Positions 1 to 6,436 of a stretch of 6,570 nt of DNA are shown piece by piece (positions within the stretch are counted from its first letter, which is position 1; the number at the start of each line of letters is the position of its first letter). The DNA lies in contig JAQNCU010000174.1 in assembly GCA_029077775.1 (NCBI GenBank), forward strand, positions 1 to 6,570, in the 5' to 3' direction. A model generated the notes under the pieces. That model saw only the letters and a list, made by a program, of their open reading frames with translations, was not told the DNA's origin and did no database searches. The DNA is from Acidocella sp. Lineage in GTDB: Bacteria; Pseudomonadota; Alphaproteobacteria; Acetobacterales; Acetobacteraceae. A program made the translations under genes and the position numbers.

Positions 1-89
1 AGATTAATAATGTTTTTTTGCTTCTTTTTGTTCACAAAAAGAAGCGCTTGCTGCCCGCCGAGAGTCATTCTTTAGGCGAGCTGGTATTA
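1..89. repeat. Left arm of 89-bp inverted repeat with internal hairpin
   Basis: This arm is the reverse complement of 6348-6436, matching at 86 of 89 positions by my base-by-base alignment. The three differences are all in the half next to btuB. It contains a 7-T run and then a perfect 11-bp stem (GCTTCTTTTTG / CAAAAAGAAGC) closed by a TTCA loop at about 20-45. Its inner end is the TAA stop codon of btuB (87-89), and similarity to the other arm ends there. It may extend left beyond the window. It carries no ORF. It looks like a dispersed, non-autonomous hairpin repeat; the family is not identified. Confidence 0.93.
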
Positions 90-2060
90 ATCGATCGTGG
101 TGCGTACGCCCAGCAATAATGACGCACCGGGGATTTGCAATCCGTTCACCGGCTCAAACGCTGAGTTGAGAATGTTCCGGCCGGTCGCGAACATCGTGAA
201 CTTGTCTGATAATTCATAGGTCACATTCAAATTCACAATCGTTCCGGGCCGCGCATAACCAGTGCCCGCCGGGTAGCCGTTATTGTCATACAGAAAATCC
301 ACGAACCGCCCGACATACTGCACCTGCGGCGTCACGCTCAGCCCTTGCCAGGGTGTCAGTGTCATCGTCGCCGACCCGGCACTCTGCGGCCTGCGCAACA
401 ACGCCGCCCCGGTCTGCGCGTCGCGCGCTTTCGTATAGGTGTAGTTCACATCCAAACTCATCCATGAGGCAGGCGTGATATTCACCTCACTCTCCACCCC
501 GTCGATCTTCACCCGCCCGATATTCTCCTCAGACAAAAAATCCGGCGTGCTGGTGATCAGGTCGCGGATATCTGTGTTGAAATATCGCACAGATGCCTGC
601 ACCAAATCCGCGCGGCCAAATCCGGGGATGGTCGCCTCCGGTCCGGCATCGAACCCGCTGCTATATTCAGCGCGCAAATGCGGGTTACCGACATACCCGA
701 AATTATCCACGCCATACAGGTCGAACAATGACGGCGCGAGGAACCCGGTGCCATACGATGCCGAAATTCCCAGCACTGTTCCTGGAATCTTAAGCACACC
801 ACCAGCCCGCGCGGTCAGTGCGTTCCCAAAACTGGACACCTTATCATCGCGCAACGCGCCATCCAGCGTGAGCAACCCTCCCAGAATTGTCTGCGCGCCC
901 ACATGCCCGGCCAGGGAATTTTGCGAGGCCCGCACGGTCTCCACAAAGGGCGATCCGAAATACGCCTCGTTCACCGCCTCGCGCGACGTGTCATCACTAT
1001 ATTCCGCCCCGAACGAGACATATGAAGCCGTACTCACCCCGGCATCGGGTAACCGCAATTCATTGTTCCACTGGATATCGGTCCGCCCACCGCGATACAC
1101 ATCATTCGCCTGCACCTGGTTCGGGTCCGCCGCGTCCAGCAAATTGGTGAAATGCAGTTCGTTCGCCAACCGCGCAACAAACAAATCCGTCGTCAACGCG
1201 CCTTGGAACAAATGCGCGGTCACGCCGATTTTGCCGAATAAATCAGTGTTTTTCTCGAACTGGTTGGCGTCGTCATAAATCGGATAACCCAGATCGGGCG
1301 AGCTCGCATCGGTCTGTTGCGCGCGCAGCACCACATAAACCCGCACGCCGGCAACCGGCGTATAGCCCATATTCACCGCCCCCAAAGCGGCACGGTACGG
1401 GTCGCGGACGCCAGCATAAACGCTCAGGCGTTTCGCGGTGGCATCAAAGCCAGACTCTTCATCCAGCGCCCCGCTAAGGGCATAATCGAACCGGCCCGAC
1501 GCGCCTGAAATCTCGGCATTCGCCCGGCCCTGAGACGGAAACCCCCCGGCCAGCGTGATCTGCGCTTTGGGCCTGCCCGCCCCACGCCGGGTAATGATGT
1601 TGATCACCCCCCCAATCGCGTTCGCGCCATACAGCCCAGACATCGGCCCGCGCACAACCTCGATCCGCTCCACATCATCGAGCGTAAAATCCCCGAAATT
1701 AAACGCGCCATTCGCCTCTGACGGGTCATTAACAGGCACGCCGTCCAGCAACACCAGCACATCCTCTGAATTAGTGCCGCGAACGAACACGCTCGCCACA
1801 TTCCCCGGCCCGCCCGATTGCACAACCCCCACGCCCGGCACCGCCGCCAAGGCCTGCACCAGCGTCGTCTCACCCCGCGCCTGCATCTCGGCCCGGGTGA
1901 TCACGGTCACCCCGGCGGGCACATCCTTCACCGGTGTCGGCACCCTCGTTGCCGTTACGGTGATCACGGGCGTTACGGGTTGCGCCCGCGCCACCCCCAA
2001 ACCCGCAACCGGGGCGAGCCCCGCCATTAAAAACACTCTAAGAACACGGTAATTCCGCAT
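87..2060 (-). CDS. btuB: TonB-dependent vitamin B12 (cobalamin) outer-membrane receptor BtuB
   Basis: This gene encodes a 657-residue outer-membrane receptor that would import corrinoids using TonB/ExbBD energy. A signal peptide covers residues 1-26 and ends in an ARA cleavage motif before Gln27. A TonB box (PVITVTATR) lies at about 31-39. The plug domain (about 45-160) has the typical FVRGTNSEDVLVLLDGVPV and RIEVVRGPMSGLYGANAIGG segments. The remainder is a beta-barrel. The length is close to that of known BtuB proteins (about 600-650). I chose the start at 2060 because it directly precedes the signal peptide and has GGAG six bases upstream. An in-frame ATG at 2222 would run the protein through the riboswitch, so I rejected it. 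The cobalamin riboswitch upstream is the main support for B12 rather than siderophore as substrate. The protein ends TTID, without the usual C-terminal aromatic residue. No btuFCD transporter genes are visible nearby. Confidence 0.92.
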   Translation of the reverse strand: MRNYRVLRVFLMAGLAPVAGLGVARAQPVTPVITVTATRVPTPVKDVPAGVTVITRAEMQARGETTLVQALAAVPGVGVVQSGGPGNVASVFVRGTNSEDVLVLLDGVPVNDPSEANGAFNFGDFTLDDVERIEVVRGPMSGLYGANAIGGVINIITRRGAGRPKAQITLAGGFPSQGRANAEISGASGRFDYALSGALDEESGFDATAKRLSVYAGVRDPYRAALGAVNMGYTPVAGVRVYVVLRAQQTDASSPDLGYPIYDDANQFEKNTDLFGKIGVTAHLFQGALTTDLFVARLANELHFTNLLDAADPNQVQANDVYRGGRTDIQWNNELRLPDAGVSTASYVSFGAEYSDDTSREAVNEAYFGSPFVETVRASQNSLAGHVGAQTILGGLLTLDGALRDDKVSSFGNALTARAGGVLKIPGTVLGISASYGTGFLAPSLFDLYGVDNFGYVGNPHLRAEYSSGFDAGPEATIPGFGRADLVQASVRYFNTDIRDLITSTPDFLSEENIGRVKIDGVESEVNITPASWMSLDVNYTYTKARDAQTGAALLRRPQSAGSATMTLTPWQGLSVTPQVQYVGRFVDFLYDNNGYPAGTGYARPGTIVNLNVTYELSDKFTMFATGRNILNSAFEPVNGLQIPGASLLLGVRTTID

Positions 2061-2066
2061 AACAAA

Positions 2067-2070
2067 CTCC
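2067..2070 (-). promoter_or_regulatory. Ribosome-binding site of btuB
   Basis: On the minus strand, GGAG stands six bases before the ATG at 2060. This site decides the btuB start: the longer in-frame reading from 2222 lacks a signal peptide at its N-terminus and overlaps the B12 box. Confidence 0.75.
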
Positions 2071-2081
2071 GCACCTGGCCA

Positions 2082-2103
2082 CGCGCGGCACCAGCCCCGC
2101 GCG
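2082..2103 (-). promoter_or_regulatory. Hairpin just upstream of the btuB ribosome-binding site (possible expression platform)
   Basis: A perfect 7-bp all-GC stem (CGCGCGG / CCGCGCG) with an 8-base loop lies in the btuB leader RNA and ends 11 bases before the GGAG. It follows the cobalamin aptamer, so it may be part of the switch that controls access of ribosomes, but no pairing that includes the Shine-Dalgarno itself is evident. The structure is seen in the sequence; the regulatory role is inference. Confidence 0.4.
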
Positions 2104-2187
2104 GCATCATAAAAAAGGCGACAGAGGCTCAGGGTCTTTCTCCCCTCCGTACATGGTGCACCCCGCCCATCTACGCGCAAATGTCTC

Positions 2188-2360
2188 GATGCGGGCCGGT
2201 CTCCTGGCTCACGGGTCAGCATCTTCGCACCGCCTTCTCACCCCATGGGGCAATGGCATCTGGTTGAAGACTCGCCGTTCACAGTTGCGGGGGCAGCCAC
2301 GGATTACCCCAGCACAAGGGCCCCGTATTCCCGTTTCAGCCCTCTCGGGCCACCTTCATC
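2188..2360 (-). ncRNA. Cobalamin (B12) riboswitch upstream of btuB
   Basis: Read on the minus strand, the conserved elements appear in the right order. First is a GAAGGTGGCC start (about 2348-2357), then GGGCTGAAACGGGAA, then the invariant core GCTGCCCCCGCAACTGT (2281-2297). Next come a GCCATTG variant and a GGTGAGAAGG segment. Last is a perfect B12 box, AGCCAGGAGACCGGCC (2194-2209). A GATG/CATC closing stem sets the approximate ends. Such aptamers bind adenosylcobalamin or other corrinoids and usually lower expression of the gene below. The B12 box ends 133 bases before the btuB ATG. No strong intrinsic terminator lies between, so translational control is the simpler guess. I could not identify a convincing promoter upstream. 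Confidence 0.95.
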
Positions 2361-2443
2361 TATCCGCTGTGTAACGGGAACGGACAGGGTTGAAAAGGCA
2401 GTGTGGCGTCGTCACAACCCTCGCGGCGACCAGCCTGTCACGG
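2361..2443. other. Gap between nth stop and riboswitch; presumed btuB promoter region
   Basis: This 83-base stretch separates the end of nth from the aptamer on the same strand, and together with the leader makes up the 383-nt gap 2061-2443. It should hold the btuB promoter unless btuB is transcribed by read-through from nth. I see only poor matches to -35/-10 boxes. A 6-bp inverted repeat (GGGTTG at 2387-2392, CAACCC at 2415-2420, 22 bases between) is present but is too open to call a terminator. Confidence 0.35.
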
Positions 2444-3169
2444 TCACGTCTGATTTTGGCGCGGCGCAGGCGGCTCGGGCTTCGCCTTCGCCTTCCCCCG
2501 ATACCCGCAAAACGACACCCCGGCGCAGGTCGTGCAATCAGGCTTGCGCGCCTTGCACACATAGCGCCCGTGCAAAATCAGCCATAAATGCGCGGGTTTG
2601 AGCATATCCTTGGGGATGCGCCGCAACAGCGCCTCCTCCACCGCGCGCGGGTTGGCCCCAGGGGCCAGCCCGGTGCGGTTGCCCAGCCGGAAGATATGCG
2701 TATCCACCGCCATGGTGGGCTGCCCGAACGCCTCGTTCAACACCACATTCGCGGTCTTGCGCCCTACCCCGGGCAACGCCTCCAGCGCCGCGCGGTCGCC
2801 CGGCACCTCGCCCCCATGCCGCGCCAGCAACAACGCCGATAACGCCACCGCATTGCGCGCCTTGGCCTGCCACAACCCGATGGATTTTATCTCCCGCCCC
2901 ACGCCTGGAACACCCAGCGCCACCATCGAAGCCGCATCCGGTGCCCGCGCAAACAGCCCCCGGGTCGCCTTGTTCACCGCCACATCCGTGGTTTGGGCTG
3001 AGAGCATCACCGCCACCAGCAATTGATAGGGCGTCGCATAATCAAGCTCGGTGCGCGGGGCCGCATCGCCATTGGAAATGGCGCGCAAAAACCCCGCCAC
3101 CTGCGCCCGGGTCATCACCCGCGCGGGCTTATCCGCCTTGTCTGAAAGATTTTTCTTGCCCACCGCCAT
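2444..3169 (-). CDS. nth: Endonuclease III, [4Fe-4S] DNA glycosylase/AP lyase
   Basis: This gene encodes a 241-residue base-excision repair enzyme that removes oxidised pyrimidines and nicks the abasic site. The SAQTTD segment lies at 57-62. The helix-hairpin-helix LPGVGRKTANVVL spans 132-144 and includes the expected catalytic lysine K138. The catalytic aspartate is D156 in VDTHIFR. The iron-sulfur loop has exactly the family spacing C205-x6-C212-x2-C215-x5-C221. A short Lys/Pro/Arg tail follows the cluster. The first 18 residues are a Lys-rich extension relative to E. coli Nth; Met19 (codon at 3115) is a possible alternative start, since the Shine-Dalgarno before 3169 is weak (AGGG, very close to the ATG). 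The gene is divergent from the DUF2244 gene with only 20 bp between, and btuB follows on the same strand after the riboswitch. Confidence 0.97.
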   Translation of the reverse strand: MAVGKKNLSDKADKPARVMTRAQVAGFLRAISNGDAAPRTELDYATPYQLLVAVMLSAQTTDVAVNKATRGLFARAPDAASMVALGVPGVGREIKSIGLWQAKARNAVALSALLLARHGGEVPGDRAALEALPGVGRKTANVVLNEAFGQPTMAVDTHIFRLGNRTGLAPGANPRAVEEALLRRIPKDMLKPAHLWLILHGRYVCKARKPDCTTCAGVSFCGYRGKAKAKPEPPAPRQNQT

Positions 3170-3189
3170 CGCCCTAACATCTATGCGTT

Positions 3190-3705
3190 ATGGACAGCAT
3201 CGCCAACAGCCCTGAGCCCCCCCGCCTGCTGTTTGAGGCCGTGGTCTCCCCGCATCGCAGCCTCTCGCGCCGCGCGCTTAAAACCGTGTTCGGCCTCATG
3301 GTCTGCGCCTCCCTTATGGTCACTTTGCTCATGTTCATCCTCGGTGCCTGGCCGGTCATCGGCTTCAACGGGGCAGACATCGCGCTCGCGGGGTTTTTGC
3401 TGTGGCTGAACATGCGCGCCGCCCGCGCGCGGGAGGTCATCAGCCTCAGCGAAGCCGCGCTCGATGTCACGCGCACCGATGTCAACGGGCGGCGCGTCAG
3501 CTTCTCGCTGCCCGCTTACTGGCTTAAGGTCGTGTTGCATGAACGCCCGGGCACGGTGCCAAAATTGCTCCTCACCGCCCGCGGCACCTCGGTTGAACTC
3601 GCCCATCAGCTGGGTGAAGCACCCAAGCGCGACCTCGCCGCCGCCCTCACCGCCGCCTTGCACCGCGCCCGCCACCCGCGCTTCGACAACCCCCAGCTCC
3701 GCTGA
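3190..3705 (+). CDS. DUF2244 family integral membrane protein
   Basis: This 171-residue protein resembles the DUF2244 family, which is of unknown function. The N-terminal FEAVVSPHRSLSRRAL (15-30) resembles the family's typical opening. It is followed by two hydrophobic helices at about 31-54 and 56-75, joined by a short turn, and then a soluble cytoplasmic-looking domain (about 80-171) with alternating beta-type segments and an Arg-rich end. Length fits the family. No Shine-Dalgarno precedes the ATG and only 20 bp separate it from the divergent nth start, so the promoter must overlap the nth coding region or the mRNA may be nearly leaderless. The ppx gene begins 60 bases downstream on the same strand, so co-transcription is plausible. 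I assign no biochemical function. Confidence 0.85.
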   Translation: MDSIANSPEPPRLLFEAVVSPHRSLSRRALKTVFGLMVCASLMVTLLMFILGAWPVIGFNGADIALAGFLLWLNMRAARAREVISLSEAALDVTRTDVNGRRVSFSLPAYWLKVVLHERPGTVPKLLLTARGTSVELAHQLGEAPKRDLAAALTAALHRARHPRFDNPQLR

Positions 3706-3756
3706 TCCCCCTATCGTCTCCCCCCGACATTATCGTATAGGGAAGCGGCCGCGATT

Positions 3757-3762
3757 GAGGAG
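3757..3762 (+). promoter_or_regulatory. Ribosome-binding site of the ppx gene
   Basis: GAGGAG ends three bases before the ATG at 3766; counted from its GAGG core the spacing is five. It supports this start over internal ATGs. The rest of the 60-base gap (3706-3765) shows no clear promoter. Confidence 0.65.
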
Positions 3763-3765
3763 CCC

Positions 3766-5298
3766 ATGGACCAACTAACCTCCGATGATCACGCCGCCGC
3801 CTCTGGCCGGGATGTTGACCACCCGCCTGGCCTTGCGCGCCGCGCCGTGGTCGATCTCGGCTCAAACTCCGTACGCCTCGTGATTTTTGAGGGCGATGCC
3901 CGCAACCCGGTGCAAATCTTCAATGAAAAAGCTGTTTTGCGGCTCGCCCGGGGCCTGACCAAAACCGGGCGGCTCGATGACGCCACGATGCTGCAAACCG
4001 AAACCGTGCTCCGCCGCTACGCCGCCATCGCGCGCGCCATGGGGGCGTCGCCGTTCGAGGTTCTCGCCACCTCGGCGGTACGCGATGCTGAAAACGGCGC
4101 GCAATTCGTCGCCCTTATGGCCAGCCGCCTGCCCGATATGCGGATCAACATCCTCTCGGGCGCTGAGGAAGCCGTGCTCTCGGCGGAGGGCGTGCTCTGC
4201 GGCATCCCCGGGGCCGATGGCGTGCTGGCCGATCTCGGCGGCGGCTCGCTGGAACTCGTCCGCCTCGATGCCGGGCGCATCGGTGAGGCCGCAACGCTGC
4301 CGGTCGGCGTCATCCGCCTGGCCGACCGCGCGGGTGGCGACCTTATCCGCGCCCGCGCCATCGTCACCACCGCGCTGGAACAAACGCCCTTCATCGCCCA
4401 GGCCGCCGGGCGGGATCTGTACCTCTCCGGCGGCGCCTTCCGCGCGCTCGCACGCATCCACATCGCGCAAACCGGCTACCCGCTCAACATGGTCCATCAT
4501 TACACCATCGGGCGCGAGGAAGCCCGCGACCTCGCGGGCGTGATCGGCGAGGCCGGGCGCAAACTCATCGAGCGTATGCCGGGTGTGCCCCGCCGCCGCA
4601 TCGAGGATCTGCCTTATGCTGCGCTCATCCTGCGCCGCCTGCTGCGCGCCTCCGGCGTCAACCGCGTGGTGTTCAGCGCCAATGGCCTGCGCGAAGGCTG
4701 GTTCGCCCGCATGATGCCGCCCGCCATCCGCGCCGAGGACCCGCTGCTCGCCGCGGGCCGCGACCTCACGCGCGGCATCATCCGCGATGTCAACCTGCCC
4801 CCCGCGCTTATCACCTGGACCAACCCGCTCTTCCCGACGGAAACCGGTGCCCAGCGCCGCCTGCGCGTGGCGGCCTGCTGGCTCTCTGATATCGGCACGC
4901 ATGAACACCCTGAATACCGCGCCGAACAAGCCTTTCTGCGGGTTCTGCGCCAATCGGGCATCGGGCTGGACCACCACGCCCGCGCCTTCCTCGCCCTCAC
5001 CATGGCGTTGCGTTACGAGGCCCCGGCAGATGCCGCCTTCCTCGCCCCGGCGCGCTCCTTATTGGACATGCACGCCGCCCGCCGCGCGGAGACTTTGGGC
5101 GCGGCGTTGCGTCTGGCCTACACCCTCTCAGCGGGCACACCCCAACTCCTCGCAGGCACCACACTCACCATCGCGCCCGGCCGCCTCATCCTGGGGCTGA
5201 CCGAGGCCAACGGCGTCTTCGCCGGAGACTCCGTGCTCCGCCGCCTGGACCGTCTGGCCAACATGCTCGCCTTGGAGGCCGAAACCGAACGCCAATAA
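3766..5298 (+). CDS. ppx: Exopolyphosphatase / guanosine pentaphosphate phosphatase (PPX/GppA family)
   Basis: This gene encodes a 510-residue cytoplasmic phosphatase of the ASKHA fold. It would release phosphate from the ends of polyphosphate and/or convert pppGpp to ppGpp, linking phosphate storage to the stringent response. The first phosphate-binding loop is VDLGSNSVRLVIFE (29-42). The ATSAVRDAEN motif (101-110) contains the likely catalytic glutamate E109. SGAEEA is at 131-136 and the second phosphate loop DLGGGSLEL at 156-164. The C-terminal half (about 320-510) is helical, with DIGTHEHPEYRAEQ and DHHARAFLALTMALRYEA segments typical of alphaproteobacterial members. About 25 residues of non-conserved, acidic/His sequence precede the domain. 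Sequence alone does not separate PPX from GppA activity. It sits between the DUF2244 gene and a reductase gene 47 bases downstream, all on the plus strand. Confidence 0.93.
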   Translation: MDQLTSDDHAAASGRDVDHPPGLARRAVVDLGSNSVRLVIFEGDARNPVQIFNEKAVLRLARGLTKTGRLDDATMLQTETVLRRYAAIARAMGASPFEVLATSAVRDAENGAQFVALMASRLPDMRINILSGAEEAVLSAEGVLCGIPGADGVLADLGGGSLELVRLDAGRIGEAATLPVGVIRLADRAGGDLIRARAIVTTALEQTPFIAQAAGRDLYLSGGAFRALARIHIAQTGYPLNMVHHYTIGREEARDLAGVIGEAGRKLIERMPGVPRRRIEDLPYAALILRRLLRASGVNRVVFSANGLREGWFARMMPPAIRAEDPLLAAGRDLTRGIIRDVNLPPALITWTNPLFPTETGAQRRLRVAACWLSDIGTHEHPEYRAEQAFLRVLRQSGIGLDHHARAFLALTMALRYEAPADAAFLAPARSLLDMHAARRAETLGAALRLAYTLSAGTPQLLAGTTLTIAPGRLILGLTEANGVFAGDSVLRRLDRLANMLALEAETERQ

Positions 5299-5335
5299 CC
5301 GCCCAGCAAATAACAACAACACATAAACACAAACC

Positions 5336-5340
5336 GGAGG
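5336..5340 (+). promoter_or_regulatory. Ribosome-binding site of the reductase gene
   Basis: GGAGG lies five bases before the ATG at 5346, within a C/A-rich, apparently unstructured 47-base gap after ppx. This is the strongest Shine-Dalgarno in the window. Confidence 0.8.
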
Positions 5341-5345
5341 CCCCC

Positions 5346-6350
5346 ATGACCCTACCTGAAAACCGCCAGTTCCGCCTGCATGCCCGCCCCGTCGGCCTGC
5401 CCCGCGCCACCGACTGGAATTACGTCACCGAACCCGCCCGCCCGCCCGGCCCCGGTGAAATCCTCGTCGCGGTTGAATACATCTCGCTCGACCCCGCCAT
5501 GCGCGGCTGGATGAACGAAGGCAAATCCTATATCGCCCCGGTCAAACTGAACGATGTCATGCGCGCGCTCGGCGTCGGGCGCGTCATCGCCAGCCAGTCA
5601 GACGCTTTCGCCCCCGGCGACGCCGTCTCAGCCGCCACGGGCGTACAATCCCACGCCACCATCCCCGCCAGCGCGGCCACCAAAATAGACCCCAGCCTCG
5701 CCCCGCTCCCGGTCTATCTCAACGTCCTCGGCATGACCGGCATGACCGCCTATTTCGGCCTGCTCGATGAAGGCAAACCCGCCCCCGGGGAGACCGTCGT
5801 CGTCTCCGGTGCGGCTGGCGCGGTCGGCGCCACCGTTGGCCAGATCGCCAAAATCAAGGGCTGCCATGTCGTCGGCATCGCGGGCGGGCCCGAGAAATGC
5901 GCCTTCCTCACCAGCGAACTCGGCTTCGATGCCGCCATCGACTACAAGGCCGACAACCTGCCCAAAGCCCTCCGCACCGCCTGCCCCAACGGCATCGATG
6001 TCTATTTCGACAATGTCGGCGGCGACATCCTCGATGCCGCCTTGGCCCAGATCAACCGCAACGCCCGTATCGTCATCTGCGGGGCCATCTCGCAATATAA
6101 CAACACCACCCCCATCAAAGGCCCGGCCAACTACCTCTCATTGCTCGTCAACCGCGCCAGCATGAAAGGCATGGTCGTCTTCGACTACGCGGACAAATTC
6201 CCCGCCGCCGCGCAAGACATGGCCACCTGGATGAAAGCTGGCACCCTCAAAGGCCGGGAAGACATCGTCAACGGGCTGGAGACCTTCCCCACCACATTAT
6301 TAAAACTCTTCTCCGGCGAGAATTTCGGGAAACTAGTTTTGAAAGTATAA
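5346..6350 (+). CDS. NADP-dependent medium-chain oxidoreductase (leukotriene B4 dehydrogenase / curcumin reductase-like)
   Basis: This 334-residue, zinc-free MDR-superfamily enzyme is expected to reduce carbon-carbon double bonds of alpha,beta-unsaturated ketones or aldehydes with NADPH. The N-terminal catalytic domain has the YISLDPAMRGWMNE signature (45-58). GMTGMTAYFGL (129-139) leads into the Rossmann domain, whose nucleotide loop AAGAVGATVGQIAK spans 156-169. GGPEKC (180-185) holds a lysine at the place expected to contact the NADP 2'-phosphate. YFDNVGG (220-226) and CGAISQYN (245-252) complete the family set, and the end GENFGKLVLKV is a normal family C-terminus. Zinc-binding cysteine clusters of alcohol dehydrogenases are absent. 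The natural substrate is unknown; E. coli CurA (YncB) is a functional analogue. The gene is 47 bases after ppx and could be co-transcribed. Its TAA stop is the first codon of the right repeat arm. Confidence 0.93.
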   Translation: MTLPENRQFRLHARPVGLPRATDWNYVTEPARPPGPGEILVAVEYISLDPAMRGWMNEGKSYIAPVKLNDVMRALGVGRVIASQSDAFAPGDAVSAATGVQSHATIPASAATKIDPSLAPLPVYLNVLGMTGMTAYFGLLDEGKPAPGETVVVSGAAGAVGATVGQIAKIKGCHVVGIAGGPEKCAFLTSELGFDAAIDYKADNLPKALRTACPNGIDVYFDNVGGDILDAALAQINRNARIVICGAISQYNNTTPIKGPANYLSLLVNRASMKGMVVFDYADKFPAAAQDMATWMKAGTLKGREDIVNGLETFPTTLLKLFSGENFGKLVLKV

Positions 6351-6436
6351 TACCAGCTGGCTTAAAGAATGACTCTTGGCGGGCAGCAAGCGCTTCTTTT
6401 TGTGAACAAAAAGAAGCAAAAAAACATTATTAATCT
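6348..6436. repeat. Right arm of 89-bp inverted repeat with internal hairpin
   Basis: This arm is the inverted copy of 1-89. On the plus strand it starts at the reductase stop TAA and runs through TACCAGCTGG, a GGCGGGCAGC segment and the perfect 11-bp hairpin GCTTCTTTTTG-TGAA-CAAAAAGAAGC. It then reaches a 7-A run and ATTATTAATCT. The hairpin is followed by A residues, not T residues, in the direction of gene transcription, so it is not a classical rho-independent terminator. It could still act as a 3'-end stabilising structure. Confidence 0.93.

Noticed and set aside
475..1278. 267-codon plus-strand open frame opposite btuB
   Set aside because: It mirrors the btuB codons, has no domain pattern and no ribosome-binding site, and lies wholly within the barrel-coding region.
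2111..2155. U6 tract in the btuB leader as an intrinsic terminator
   Set aside because: The bases directly before the tract do not form a stable GC-rich stem. Only partial pairings (AGGG/CCCT about 13 bases away, GGCG/CGCC across a long loop) are visible.
2061..2222. In-frame 54-residue N-terminal extension of btuB starting at 2222
   Set aside because: It overlaps the B12 box of the riboswitch and puts a signal peptide 54 residues into the protein. The ATG at 2060 has a proper Shine-Dalgarno and is followed directly by the signal peptide.
2387..2420. Inverted repeat GGGTTG/CAACCC after nth as a terminator
   Set aside because: The stem is only 6 bp with a 22-base loop, and no T-run follows.
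3709..3742. CCCTAT/ATAGGG inverted repeat between the DUF2244 gene and ppx as an operator
   Set aside because: Six bases with a 22-base gap occur easily by chance, and there is no associated promoter.
3862..4977. Long 371-codon minus-strand open frame opposite ppx
   Set aside because: It is fully antisense to a strongly supported gene. Such frames are expected from G/C-biased third positions, and the translation shows no recognisable domain.
6348..6436. Integron attC site, because the repeat starts at a stop codon
   Set aside because: It lacks the RYYYAAC/GTTRRRY core sites and paired simple sites of attC, and there is no integrase. The flanking genes are ordinary housekeeping or metabolic genes.
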